Origin: Cryptomeria japonica
Taxonomy: Eukaryota > Streptophyta > Pinopsida > Cupressales > Cupressaceae
Assembly: GCF_030272615.1 (NCBI RefSeq)
Contig: NW_026729172.1
Location: forward strand, 1-64,000
Length of the DNA stretch: 64,000 nucleotides
Reading direction: 5' to 3'
The notes beneath the pieces were generated by a model. The model saw nothing but the letters and a program-made list of their open reading frames with translations. It ran no database searches and was not told where the DNA came from. How positions within the stretch are numbered: the stretch's first letter is position 1; each line of letters starts with the position of its first letter. A program made the position numbers and the translations under genes. Positions 1 through 11,388 of the stretch are shown one piece after another.

Positions 1-845
1 GCAAATGGAGGACAATCAGTTTATGTCTTGATAATGGTTAACTCCAAACCGGTATCAATGTTCCAATTGGTATTCATTGATTGTGTGATGAGTTATCACC
101 GGTCGTGATGAGTTACCCTTAACTGACATTTTAGCGGTAATTTGTGATGAGTTATGTTTGATTGTTCAGATACACTGCACCTAGGTAATTGTGATATGAT
201 TTTTAAGCCGACATGAAATGTAGTGTCTATATAATGACATTATGATGAACAATTTTAAAAACATGAGATGATATGATGCAAGATAGAAGTTGAAGGCATT
301 GTAGAATATGTTGGTGATGAAATTGGTGATGCAATTTTGAGGGAGTAGAAGAGGATCTATTCAAGAAAGTTGTGCTACTATTAGATCACACCACTTGTTT
401 TCTAATCACTACAATAGTCAAATCCCCTAACTGGGTAAGCTCTAACAAGCTTCATTGTACAAATCCTCTAACAAGGTGATCCATTAGTTTGGATTTAGAA
501 ATCCTCTACCGAGGTTGCTCGTAACAGGGTACTACATTCAACAGGGTATAGCTGCTAATAGAGCTTTGGGATCTTTAACAGGATTCACTCCTAGCAGAGC
601 AATTTTGTAGACCGTAATTGGTAGGTTATCTATTACTACAGATAGTTAACTTGTGGGTCCCATCTCACCATGGTTTTTCCCATTTGGGTTTTTCACGTAT
701 AAACACTTGTATTATGGTGTATGTTTTACTTATTGTGGATGCTTTAATATCTTTGTGGATTGCATGCATAGTGTTTAGTAAACTTGTTAAGTATCTCAAC
801 CGGTCAGTGTTTAGTAAACTTATTAAGTATCACAAATAATTAGCT
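1..845 (+). mobile_element. Copia-type LTR remnant, truncated at both sides
   Basis: The stretch around 650-720 has the layout seen near the 3' end of the other Copia LTRs here (26.85 kb, 44.56 kb): 'gtgggtccca', 'catggttttt', 'cccatttggg', a 'cacgtataa' step and 'cttgtattatggtg'. This shared block sets the plus orientation. Upstream lie many 'gtgatgagtt' and 'ctaacaaggt' phrases, and near 770-835 a direct repeat of about 36 bp (agtgtttagtaaactt...). The usual LTR end (...CA followed by a Met-type primer site) is not seen, so the element is broken near 840. No protein is supported. Confidence 0.5.
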
Positions 846-1407
846 TCCATAGATGTGTTGGGTGTGTTTCTTGTTTTGTGACTATCTTTCATCCAGAGAG
901 ATAGCTTTTATTGATCGAAGAGATTGAGATATTTTTAGTTTGGTGTGTTGGGTGTGTTTCCAGTTTGCTAGTTTTTGGAGTGGCTGTAGGTGATTTTCAA
1001 TCATATCTTCCTGCTCGAGTGACTATTTGTTCTGGGTAATAGCTCATTGGAAGCCTCTTTGCTGGATGATTCATCATCTGGAGGTTCATGTCAAGTGGTT
1101 GGGCATGCATTTTTCTCTTGCTAATCGAACTTTCCAGCTGGTCGTACATTTCCAGCCAACCCTAGGGCAACGTGCAACATTTTTCAGTGGTGATTTGATG
1201 GGGTTGTTGAGCTAGGGGTCTGTTCACCTACTCTCTAGCATTCATTTGTCGTCAATTTGGAGCTGTTTGGTGGAGTTTTGAGTGAGTTGTGGTCATTTCA
1301 TTGTTACTGGTTCATTTTTGGTGTTCCTAGTAGTTTCATTTCAGTTTGATTAAGTGTGTGATTGGGTAGCAATTTTAGTTTTTTCCATCGTAATCTCAAG
1401 TATAACT
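846..1407. other. Unassigned spacer
   Basis: No recognisable gene. A short open frame at 1027-1215 matches nothing I know. A 17-bp string (tgtgttgggtgtgtttc) occurs twice, at 854-870 and 944-960. The spacer ends exactly at the left end of the Copia element. Confidence 0.6.
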
Positions 1408-2660
1408 TGTTAGGATAACCGATGAACAACTAAGAGGGGGGGTGAGTCAGTTGTTAAAATATTAAATCAATTAATCTACTTTACAACCATTAACCAAAAT
1501 ATTTAAATATTAAGTACCAGAATAGAAGAACAAATAACGGTGGAAACAGATACCGGTGAACAATGCAACTTAACAATAAAATAGATAATCAACACAAAGC
1601 AGCCATACCACATAACACCATGATTTGTACGTGGAAAAATAGGAAAGGGAAAAACCATGGTGGGAAGCCTACCCACAATCAGATGATACTTCTACAGAAA
1701 GTATGTGATACAATGAGGGGCCTACACATGCAAGAAGGCACACTGCCTAGAGCATACTGCTCATTACAAAAGAGTCTCGCTGACTAAAAAGAGGTTATAA
1801 CCACCTCAAGATAATTGGACAACAATCCAGAAGAATGAACTGCCAGAGATAGCATCTACCATGGCTGATTACAATCTCGATTAAGCTCAATACCAGAGGC
1901 CTTTGACCTCTTCCTTAAACCCAATTCGATCCTCATTGATCGCCCAACTCCTTCACATATGATATTTCATTTCATGACCATGATACCCGATCTACAATGA
2001 GATCTTACATCAATTTATACCAACCCTAAGGCCTAAACCAATTAGGCCAGCCACCTAAAAGATCTTACAATAAGATCATTACATACATCCATATTACAAT
2101 GATATGCCATGTCGGCTTTAGACCAAAACAACATTAACCAATCCATAAAGCATCTTGGTAACGTGTAGAGAACACGTTAACATGATACCGGTCCATAACC
2201 TAGATAGGCACTGGACCTAATCTGGGTCCACCATGCCAAAGCAATGTCTCCAATCAGTTGAGGCACAATCAAAGAACATCTTCAGCATCCTGAATTCCAT
2301 CTAGAAGCCGTACCAACACCACTTATGCATCCTGTCAAAGATTCTCAGTAAAAGCTTTGTTAGTAAAACCTTAAACCTATGCTTGTAAGGGTTTACAAGA
2401 GTGTATGATAGCTTCCAATTACCAAGTCAATACTAACTAACCAAAACATACTCCAAAAGCATGTAACACATAAAACCAAACATACTCTAATGATCCAAAC
2501 ATGTTGGAAGTGTCCAACAGAAAGTCCCTTTTGTCGGTAACACTAGATCTTCTGTCGATAACCAAAACCTATTTGCCGGTAACCAACCATAATAGCTAGT
2601 GATGACATCAATGACAAAACATCAATGCAACACATAATCAATTCCTCCATAATGCCAACA
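1408..2660 (-). mobile_element. 3' LTR of Copia element A
   Basis: Starts TGTTAGGATAACC and ends ...GCCAACA on the plus strand. On the coding strand this is TGTTGGC...CCTAACA, the usual TG...CA ends. It aligns with 8016-9226 throughout. It has a stretch near 2490-2560 that is shorter in the right copy, so this LTR is about 40 bp longer. Confidence 0.92.
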
Positions 2661-2672
2661 ATCTCCCCCTTT
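2661..2672 (-). promoter_or_regulatory. Polypurine tract of Copia element A
   Basis: On the minus strand this reads AAAGGGGGAGAT and abuts the 3' LTR, as expected for the primer of plus-strand DNA synthesis. A second similar tract (minus strand TTTGATGTCAAAGGGGGAG) lies at 2802-2820. The roughly 300 bases between the tract and the pol stop (2673-2970) hold no other coding sequence. Confidence 0.85.
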
Positions 2673-2970
2673 GGCATTGATGACAACACTAGATGTGAAA
2701 AACATCTAACTACCAAGAAATACCAAACAAGTCTCCCCTTGTGGAAGACAACCAACAATCTCCTGTATATAGCTCTGAGTTCATTTTTCACATCACTATC
2801 ACTCCCCCTTTGACATCAAAGCTAGAAATCTGACAAAAATATCAAAGCAATGATATAAGCCTCTCAATCTCAAAGCTGACTACTGCCCCTGAGTAGTAGC
2901 ACCACTCATCAATGTCAGAATGAATAGTATCTCTAATAATGCATACCGGACTGATGCCAAACTGCATCAA

Positions 2971-4436
2971 TCAAGTCTCTGTCAGAGGGGCAGAAACCCC
3001 TAACCTATCTCTCAAATACTCAAATTATTCCTTAAACAATGATTTAGTGAATATATCTGCAATTTTCTCTTTAGTGTTCATATAAACCAATTTGACTTCC
3101 TTTTCTTCCACCTTTTCCTTTAGAAAGTTGTACTTTATTGATATGTGCTTAGTCTTAGAGTGAAATATCATATTCTTAAACATGTCAATAGTTGTAGAGT
3201 TATCGCAATAGATAACTACCAGTTCACTACAATTTACCTTGATATTCTTCAACATTTGCTTCATCCACATGACTTGAGTACAATTAGTTGTTGCTGCAAC
3301 ATATTCATCTTATGTAGTAGATAAATAAATGAATGATTATTTTATGCTGATCCAAGAAAGAAAGATCCACCAAAAGTGCTCTTCTTGTCATCAGTATCTC
3401 CAGCTCAATCTAAATCTGTATATGCACACAAAGTGAAGTCATAATCTCTAGAATACCATAAGCCATATTCTATTGTTCCTTGCAAATACCGTAATATCCT
3501 CTTTATTGAACATTCATGATTTTCTTTAGGATTACTTTGATATCTTGAAACAATACTCATTGCATTCATAATATATGGTCTAGTCTGAGTTAGATATAAC
3601 AAGCCACCAATCATAGACTTATACCATGTTGAATTTACCAGTGCAGATGTGTCTTTGATAGATAATTTCTCACTTGTCACCATAGGAGTACTTACCAGTT
3701 TGGAATTATCCATACCAAACTTCTTCAACAATTCCTTTAGATACTTAGTTTGATAGATAAAGATTCCTTTGTTAGTTTGAGTAATCTACAAACCTAAGAA
3801 AAATCTCATTTCACCAATCATGGATATTTCAAATTCATTTTTTATATTCTTAGAAAATTCCATGCATAATTTATCTTCACCTCCAAAAATGATATCATCA
3901 ACAAATACTTCAATAATCAAAATATCACCATCAATGATCTTGTAATATAAGGTACTGTCAGCACTTCCTTTAGTAAAACCAAGCTTCAAAAGATATTTAT
4001 CCAACCTTGCATACCAAGCTCTAGGAGCCTATTTCAATACATATAATGCTTTCCTTAACCTACAAACCATATCTTTGTCATCTGTCAGTGAAAATCCATT
4101 AGGTTGTTCAATGTATGCTTCTTCCTCAAGCTCACCATTCAAAAATGCACATTTAACATCCATTTGATAGACCTTATAGTTCTTATATGCTACATAGGCA
4201 AGAAATAGCCTAATAGCTTCAATTCTAGCTACAGGTGCAAATGTCTCACCATAATCAATTCCTTCCATTTGAGAATATCCTTTACAAATCAATCTAGCTT
4301 TGTTTCTTACAACTTGACCATCCTCATTCAGTTTATTTCTAAAAACCCATTTGGTCCCAATAACATTCTTGTTTTTAGGTCGGGGAGCTAAAGTCCAGGC
4401 CTCATTTTTGTCTATCTGATCTAATTCATCTTCCAT
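2971..4436 (-). pseudogene. Copia reverse transcriptase and RNase H (decayed)
   Basis: Read from 4436 down to a TGA at 2971-2973. The RT part opens with the Copia '[20 protein letters not shown]' block, continues through '[20 protein letters not shown]', the first catalytic aspartate in '[17 protein letters not shown]', and the second site 'FVDDIIF' (YVDD in most relatives) near 3890. Then come 'GEMRFFLGL', the connection region 'SMIGGLLYLTQTRPYIMNAM' and the RNase H part 'YTDLD-AGDTDDKKST', 'YCDNSTTIDM', 'HSKTKHISIKYNFL' and 'ADIFTKSLFKE'. In-frame stops break it after RKALYVLK (about 4029), after FFLGL (about 3786), after YTDLD (about 3405) and at 3025, so no active enzyme can be made. All catalytic landmarks can still be read, which makes the family call secure. 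Confidence 0.92.
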
Positions 4437-5219
4437 AGCCTTTAACCAATGTTTATCTTTGCAAGCTTCAACAACAGATGGTTCAATTTGAGAAATAAGA
4501 CATACCTATTCATTTGCCAATCTTCTTCTTTTCATAACTCCCTTGTTCCTATCTCCAATGATTTGATCTTCAGAATGATTTAACCATACATACCTTGGTG
4601 TCTCCCGAATTTCAAGTTCACTATTATGATCATCAGTCACAGTTGAATTTTTTGATTGTACTAGTGTAACTATCTCAATTTCCTATACCGGTTGATGCAT
4701 TGCTAGTTCAGTTATGATAATTTCCACTATCAGTTCCCTATCATATGATATAGATTAATTTTTGTATTGCTCATCCACTTTCACATTTGTGCTCTCCATA
4801 ATTTTCTGCAATCTTTTGTTATAACATCTATATGTTTTTCTCTAAATTGAGTATCCAAGAAATATTCCTTTATCACATCTAGGATCAAACCTCCCAATTG
4901 AATCATCCTTTTTGATATATCATTTACTTCCAAAAATTCTGAAATATTTAACAGTAGTTGTATGTCCAAACCATAATTCATAAGGAGTCTTACTGGTTTC
5001 ACCTTTGATGTAACTCTATTGAATGTGTAGACTGATGTACTCACTGCTTCTCTCCAATAGATGTGAGGCAATTTGGCTTCCATCATAATGGTTCTTGCTG
5101 CATCCAAAATGGTTATGTTCTTCCTTTCCACTACTCCATTTTGCTAAGGATTCTGAGGTGCAAATAACTGTCTCCTAATTCCATTTGTCTCACAATAACT
5201 GTTAAATTCATGAGAAGTG

Positions 5220-6018
5220 TGTAAAGTTATTTCAATTTTAATTAAAGAACAAGTTATGAACTATGAATGCTATATATGGATATGAGGAATTATGTCAATG
5301 TCTAATAATTCTGATTTTTATCTGCAGGTCTGAAGGAGAGAGATCATTTAATATTTTTATGTCTTCTCCAAATGAATTCAATTGGCATATATATCATTTA
5401 GGCAACCGGTCAATTGGTGTATTGACCGGTCATGCCTTTTAGGCATGACTGATCAATGCACCCATTGATCGGTGCCTTTACAATTATACCATTAACACAA
5501 TGCTGATTATCGGTTCAAAAACCCCCGATAGCATATTGTAATATCATAATATAATGACTGATCAATTTAATGAATTGATTCATATAAACATCGATGATTC
5601 AAAGTGCACGATGTATATAATCCAACCGGTGCATTTGTTAACCAATGTTAATGCCAAATGAAGCGGTGTATTCATTAAACCCGATAACAAATATGCCCGA
5701 TATAATTAAGCCCGATAATAGATGTGAATCGGTGCCAATGTTTATGCACCCGATAGCAAGTATGTATCAGCGAATTTAACCCGATAACTTATAGCATTTA
5801 ATATGCTATCAGGTTAATACCCCGATAGCATATTAATGCCAATTAACAATTGACATTAATATGCTATCGGGTTGTTAGCTCGATAGCATAATGATAAGCA
5901 ATGTTTGTACAATCCGATAATCATATGCAATATAAATCAGACATGAAGCATGTAGATAAATAACAGAACAAGGAAGGTTAGGAAGATCTTATCTTGCATA
6001 AGCTACCATGCATTAACA
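5220..6018. mobile_element. Solo LTR (799 bp) inserted in the integrase of element A
   Basis: The block starts TGTAAAGTTATTTC and ends GCATTAACA, so it has TG...CA ends. It is flanked on both sides by the same five bases AAGTG (5215-5219 and 6019-6023). Removing the block plus one AAGTG rejoins the integrase reading (GGEFT...HEFNSY) in frame, which proves insertion. There is no internal coding region, primer site or PPT, so it is a solo LTR left by recombination. The many 'cccgatagcatat' phrases do not occur in the other LTRs here, so it belongs to another family. Confidence 0.93.
5821..5871. repeat. Near-perfect hairpin inside the solo LTR
   Basis: Arms cccgatagcatattaatg (5821-5838) and its exact reverse complement (5854-5871). 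After one mismatch the stem continues inward through caatt/aattg (5840-5844, 5848-5852) to a 3-base loop. The phrase 'ccgata' recurs many times in the same LTR. Confidence 0.9.
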
Positions 6019-6687
6019 AAGTGAACTCACCGCCTTGATCTGATCTTAGACATTTGATTTTGAATCTAGTTTTAGTTTCTACCTTTTCTTTAAAGATCTT
6101 GAATTTTTCAAAAGCTTCAGACTTCTCCCTCAGAAAAGTCACCCACATCATTCTACAATAATCATCAATTATTAGCATGAAATACCTATCACCTTCAAAG
6201 CTTCTAGTCCTCGCTGGACCACCTAAGCCAGTATGAATCAAATCAAGTACATCATTAGATTTATCATGTATGCTCTTAAAATAAGATCTAACTTGCTTTC
6301 CCAATTGACATTCCTTACATACTAGATTATGAGGCTTCATAATCTTAGGTATATCTCTAACTACCTTAGTTGAACTGATCTTGACAATATAATCAAACTT
6401 AACATAACACAACCTCTTATGCCATAGCCAACTCTCATCAATATGAGCAATCAAACATGTCTTATTACCAGTGCTCAAGTGAAAGATGTTACCTCCAGTT
6501 TGAATACAGGTTGCAATCTCCAAACCAGTCTTGTTAATGATTTTGCATTTCCTATCTTTGAATTGAAGTTGGAATCCCTTGTCCACCAATTGACCAACAC
6601 TCAAAATATTATGCTTTAAACCTTCTACATAATATACATTATCAGTGCCATCCTTACCATCCAGAGATATAGTACCTCTACCTTTGA

Positions 6688-6894
6688 TCATACATGCTTT
6701 GTCATCTCCAAATTTGACTTGACCACCATTGTAAATTCTTGCAGGGATAGAAATTTCCTTTTATCTCCAATCATATGATGTGAGCATCCACTATCAATTA
6801 CCCATTCATCCTTATCTTCAACTTTTGCTGCCAAGGCCTTTTCTTCATTCTTGATAGCCGGTTTCAGTTCATCTTCCTTTAAAGCATAGAACAC
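6688..6894 (-). pseudogene. Copia aspartic protease segment
   Basis: The active-site block reads 'DEWVIDSGCSHHMIGDKRKF', with the catalytic aspartate at codon 6793-6795. This is the Copia form of the D-S/T-G motif, the protease that cuts the polyprotein. Around 6735-6745 the reading slips by one base: the frame with 'LSLQEF' must shift to reach 'YNGGQVKFGDDKACMIKGRG', which continues into the integrase. So the protease is not joined in frame to the rest. Confidence 0.85.
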
Positions 6895-7063
6895 CCATTC
6901 CTTTTCATTGTCGGATCCACTAGCAGAGTTTGCTATCAGTTCATCCTTAGAGTCATCACTTACTCCTTCCTCATCTGCTATGTAGCATTATTTGTTTCTC
7001 TTGAATCTATATCTGTGTTGATTAGGCTTAAATGATTTCCTAACTCTTTCTTCAAATCTTACA

Positions 7064-7957
7064 TTCCTTTCAAGACATCTAGATGGAAAATGACCAATCT
7101 TATTAAATGCAAAACATTTAAAAGGTGCTTTTCCTTCATACTTACTTCCTACCAATCCTTTACGTACTCTTCTAGCAAATAAGGCTTCAAGTTGCTCAAA
7201 TTATTCATCCTCTTTCCTCATATCTTCCAATTATTTTGCATATAGGGGTTTCCAATCACTCTTGCCAGTAGATGATGATGATGCACAAAAAGAAGGTTAA
7301 GACTTTCCAGCTCTAGAAGGCCCAAATTCTTCAAGCTCAAAAGCCGATAATTTCCCAATCAGAATATCTCTCTTAACTGAAGTGTTTGCCATTGTTCTCA
7401 ACTCATTAATTGCAGTTGCCTTCATCTTGTAAGCCGGTGGAAGGGCTCTCAAAACCTTGGAAACTATTTCATCTTCACTCAGAGATCGTCCACAACATTG
7501 AATTCCCATGACAATCTCATTTACTCTTTCCATGAATGTAGCAATTCTTTCATTGTCATCCATCTTCAAGTTCTCATATCTTACCCAGTAACCATCAAGT
7601 TTAGCAATTTTGACAGTACGGTCGCCTTCATTTAGAGTTTGCAATTTATCCCACATAACCTTTCCAGATGATTTATCAGTCAATCCCATGATCTTCTGAT
7701 CAGTAAGTGCACACAAGAGGGCTTCTCTAGCTATGCAGTCATTTTCAATATTTTTGTCCAAGTCTATAGGAGAAGGATTGCTAGATGCTGGATCATAAGG
7801 TGTGTATCCTTTCTCAGTGATCTCCCGAATATCTTTGCAAAGACATCGAAGATGATTATCCATTTGGATTTTTCATATCCCATAGTTTGTTCCATCAAGC
7901 TTAGGGATTTCTTTTTTGAAAAATAGTTGCCGGTGGATTTGAAGTGTTAGTTGACAT
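7064..7957 (-). pseudogene. Copia gag (UBN2-type) with broken zinc knuckle
   Basis: The natural start is probably the ATG at 7955-7957 (MSTNTSNPPATIF), 45 bases after the primer site. One base then has to be skipped in an A-run to enter 'KKEIPKLDGTNYGI', where the expected Trp codon is TGA, followed by 'MDNHLRCLCKDI'. The uninterrupted part (7863-7297) contains 'KVMWDKLQTL', 'WVRYENLKMDDNERIATFME' and 'VSKVLRALPPAYKMKATAI', the pattern of the Copia gag/UBN2 domain that forms the particle shell. Further on, at 7075-7116, is a knuckle reading CFAFNKIGHFPSRC: the second Cys of CX2CX4HX4C is Phe, so zinc binding would fail. Confidence 0.88.
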
Positions 7958-8001
7958 ATGATCTTCCTCAAGCGGTTAAGCTTCTGCAAAAGAGGACCAA
8001 A

Positions 8002-8013
8002 GCTCTGATACCA
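8002..8013 (-). promoter_or_regulatory. Primer binding site of Copia element A (initiator tRNA-Met type)
   Basis: The minus strand reads TGGTATCAGAGC two bases (AT) after the 5' LTR end. This is the usual plant Copia primer site, complementary to the 3' end of initiator tRNA-Met. Confidence 0.93.
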
Positions 8014-8015
8014 AT

Positions 8016-9226
8016 TGTTAAGATAACCGATGAACAATTGAGATGGGGGGGAGAATCAGTTGTTAACAAATTATATCAATTAATGCACTTTAAAACCATT
8101 AAGCAAAATATTTAAACATTAAGTATCAGAATAGCAGAACAAATACTGGTAGAAACAGATACTAGTGAACAATGCAACTTAACAATAAAATAGATAATCA
8201 ACACAAAGCAACCATACCACATAACACCATGATTTGTACATGGAAAACCAGGAAAGGGAAAAACCACGGTGGGAAGCCTACCCATAGTCAGATGATACTT
8301 CTACAGAAAGTATGTGATACAATAAGGGGCCTGCACATGCAGGAAGGCAGACTTCCTAGAGGGTACTTCTCATTACAAAAGAGTCTCACTGACTACAAAG
8401 AGGTTATAACCACCTCAAGATAATTGGACAATAATCCAAAAGAATGAATTGCTAGAGATAGCATCTACCATGCCTGATTATAGTCCCGGTTAAGCTCAAT
8501 ACCGGAGGCCTTTGACCTCTTCCTTAAACCCAATTTGATCCTCAATGATCGACCAACTCCCTTGCATATGATATTTCATTTCATGACCACGATACCCGAT
8601 CTACAATGAGATCTTACATCAATTTATACCCCTAAGGCCTAAACCAATTAGGTCGGCCACCTAAAAGATATTACAATAAGATCATTACATACATCCATAT
8701 TACAATGATATGCCATGTCATCTTTAGACCAAAACAACATTAACCAATCCATAAAACATCCCGGTAACATATAGAGAACATGTTCACATGATACCAGTCC
8801 ATAACCTAGATAGGCACCAAACCTAATCTGGGTCCACCATGCCAAAGCGATGTCTCAAATTAGTTGAGGCATGATCAAAGAACATCTTCAACATCCTGAA
8901 TTCCATCTATAAGCTGTACCAACACCACTTATGCATCCTGTCAAAGATTCTCAATAAAATCTCTTCTGGTAAAACCTTAAACATATTCCGGTAAGGGTTT
9001 ACAAGAGTGTATGATAGCATTCAATCACCAATTCAATACTAGCTAACCAAAACATACTCCAGAAGCATGTAACACATAAAACCAAACACGTCAAAAGTGT
9101 CCAACAGATAGTCCCTTCTGTTGGTAACCAAAACATGTCTGTCGGTAACCAACCATAACAGTTAGTGTTCACATCAATGACAAAACATCAATGCAACACA
9201 TAATCAATTCCTCCATAATGGCAACA
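8016..9226 (-). mobile_element. 5' LTR of Copia element A
   Basis: Plus-strand ends TGTTAAGATAACC and ...GGCAACA. It is homologous along its length to 1408-2660. It would hold the element promoter, reading leftward. No clean TATA box was assigned. Confidence 0.92.
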
Positions 9227-9375
9227 AAACTTTCCTTCTATTAGAGTTGATAATTCTCTTGTACTGACAGTAGTTGCAGATTTCGTTATTGTAAGATTGT
9301 TTCATTAGTACTGATCAATTATGGAAGCATACCTTCCTACCTTAGCAATTTTTTTTCTTTAACCAAACTTTACCA

Positions 9376-11388
9376 GGATGGCAACCAACTCACTGGAAGG
9401 ATTCTGGCTTCTCTTGGAAGTCTCCCTTTGTTGAAGCATTTATTTCTTGGAAACAATCAACTAATTGGTAGCATTCCAGATTCCTTGGGGAATGTTTCTT
9501 CTTTAACCTTCCTTTACCTTAGTTACAACCAACTTAGTGGATGCATAGCAGCTTCTCTAGGAAGTCTCTCTTTGTTGAGAGAGTTATATCTTACAAACAA
9601 TCAGCTGATCAGTAGCATTCCAGATTTCTTGGGCAATCTCACTTTACAAGAGAGGTTATATATTTACCGTAACCAACTAATTGGGGTTGTCCCTTCCTCA
9701 TTTTCTTAGCTTTCCTCCCGCACTAACTTGTATGCTCATGGCAATCAATTCAACGAAACCATCTCTTCTTCTTCATTTCCACCTTCTTTAGTTATATTAT
9801 TCCTGTCAGCAAACGATCATCTATCGATTTTAGAGACTTCTTTTCACATGCTTACAAGCCTAAATGCTTTGCATTTATTAGATTGTTGTGGTAAATATTA
9901 TCACAACCTAGATTCTAGTTTTCAAATTATCTCAGCTATCTTTAGTGTCATGTATAATTGACGGTGAGTTTCCATCTTGGATTTCAACACAATTCTCACT
10001 TGAAATCTTGGAATTGACTAATGCCAGTCTTGTGGGTGTAATTCCCTCTTGGCTATGGGAAACCAGTACTCTGTTGCATTATTTAAATTTGTTTGGAAAT
10101 CATCTAGAAGGAAGCCTATCTCTATCTTCAAATATTTCAACATGGATGGAACTAGAAATACTAGATGTTTCTAGAAATAGATTGAGTGGACGTGTCCCAT
10201 CAATGTGGCCTTGTAATATTTCAATACTATTGCTTAATGTTAATTTGTTCAAAGGAAATATTCCTCCAAGCATGGAAAAGTTATCTCATCTCAAGTTATT
10301 GAATCTCACAAACAATAAAATAAGTGGAGCGATCCCTGCAAGCTTGTCCAATTTCTCTTCTCTCATTGTCTTAAATTTGTGAAATAACAGTTTGGAGGGA
10401 AGCTTACCAGATGAATTCAGTAATCTAAGTGAATTAAGTTCATTAGTTGTTCACAATAATATCCTCAATGGATCTTTCCTATCATCAATATCAAATTGTT
10501 CAAAGCTACAAGAACTTGATATTGGGAACAATTTATTTGGAGGTGAAATACCAGCTTTGATTAGATATTTTTCAAACCTAAGAGTATTGGTGATGAAGGA
10601 CAACAAGTTTATAGGACCTATTCCTTCAGAGATAGGTCAATTAATGAAACTCCAGATCTTGGTCATTTCTTCAAATCGTATCTCGGGTTTAATTCCACAT
10701 GCAATCACATCACTTCAAGCAATGCCAAAGGAAAGCCAGGATGGTTTTGTACTAAGTTTTATGGTTTTTCACTAAGTTTCTATAGTGATTTTATGAAGAT
10801 CCATTGGATATGACTTCAAAGGGTAGGGATGAGCACTACACATATATTCTCTCCACTCTCACGTCGATAGATCTCTCAAATAATGAATTGGAGAAGGAAT
10901 TCCTTTTTAATTTTAGGAATTTGAAGGGGTTGAGATTTTTGAATCTTTCCATGAATTATTTGAATGGGACCATTCCAAGTAGTTTGGGAGAAATGAGTCA
11001 ATTAGAGTCATTAGACCTTTCAAGAAATAGATTTTTAGGACAAATCCCTACAAAGCTTGATTTTCTAAGATCTTTGGGTTTATTGAATTTATCAAACAAT
11101 CAACTTTCAAAACGTATACCACAAGGACGACATATTACCAAATTTGGAGAATCCTCTTATTCAGGGAATCCTAATTTATAGGGATGTCCTCTACCAAAAA
11201 AGTGTTCTTGGCCACAATTTGTTCCTCCTCCAGTCCCAATTAATAAAGAAAAGAAAAACATTAAATATCCTTGGTATGGGATAGCACTTGGATTGTCATA
11301 TGGAGTAACTTTTGTAGGGATAGTGTCATTGATCTTGATAAAAATGAGTTGGAGAAAGAATATTTCAATAAAGTTGACACAATCCTAA
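9376..11388 (+). pseudogene. LRR receptor-like protein (RLP) pseudogene
   Basis: Translated across breaks, this gives a long run of plant extracellular leucine-rich repeats of the form LxxLxLxxNxLxGxIPxxLG (for example 'LFLGNNQLIGSIPDSLGN' and 'FLNLSMNYLNGTIPSSLGEM'). After the repeats come a 'GCPLPKKCSWP' juxtamembrane segment, one transmembrane stretch (about 11272-11343, 'IALGLSYGVTFVGIVSLILI') and a short basic tail ending at TAA 11386-11388. No kinase follows, so it fits the RLP class (surface receptors in defence or development) rather than a receptor kinase. Breaks: TAG 9707-9709, a shift near 9950, TGA 10380-10382, a shift near 10745-10810, TAG 11179-11181. The amino end (signal peptide, cap) is missing. 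Copia element A ends 150 bp upstream, but no RLP sequence is seen on its other side. Confidence 0.9.

Larger units (their letters stand above)
4781..6691 (-). pseudogene. Copia integrase, split by a solo LTR
   Basis: The first half (6691 to about 6024) carries the pre-integrase block 'SWLWHKRLC' and 'CKECQLGKQ', then 'GDRYFMLIIDDYCRMMWVTF' and 'CLRSDQGGEF'. The reading stops at the insertion 5220-6018 and resumes at 5214 with 'HEFNSYCETNGIRRQLFAPQ', an in-frame TAG at 5144-5146, then 'QNGVVERKN'. Two functional positions are lost: the second zinc-site histidine is tyrosine (HKRLCY where the family has HRRLGH), and the first catalytic aspartate is glycine (IHTGLGGP, codon 6228-6230, where the family has HTDLxGP). 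The second catalytic D (SDQGGEF) and the E (VERKN) remain. The enzyme would insert the cDNA, but this copy is dead three times over. Confidence 0.9.
1408..9226 (-). mobile_element. Full-length, inactive Copia LTR retrotransposon (element A)
   Basis: A complete Copia element read from right to left: 5' LTR 8016-9226, primer site 8002-8013, gag, protease, integrase, reverse transcriptase and RNase H in the Copia order, PPT 2661-2672, 3' LTR 1408-2660. The flanking bases taact (1403-1407) and aaact (9227-9231) look like a 5-bp target duplication with one change. The two LTRs agree over most of their length but differ at many sites (roughly 85-90% by eye over the first 200 bp) and in length (1253 and 1211 bp), so the insertion is old. 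The polyprotein has several stops and frameshifts and the integrase is interrupted by a solo LTR. It sits about 150 bp upstream of the LRR pseudogene. Confidence 0.93.

Noticed and set aside
1563-1787. Small ORF present in both LTRs of element A (also 8172-8423)
   Set aside because: It lies antisense in the LTR and is shared only because the LTRs are copies. The right copy has different breaks.
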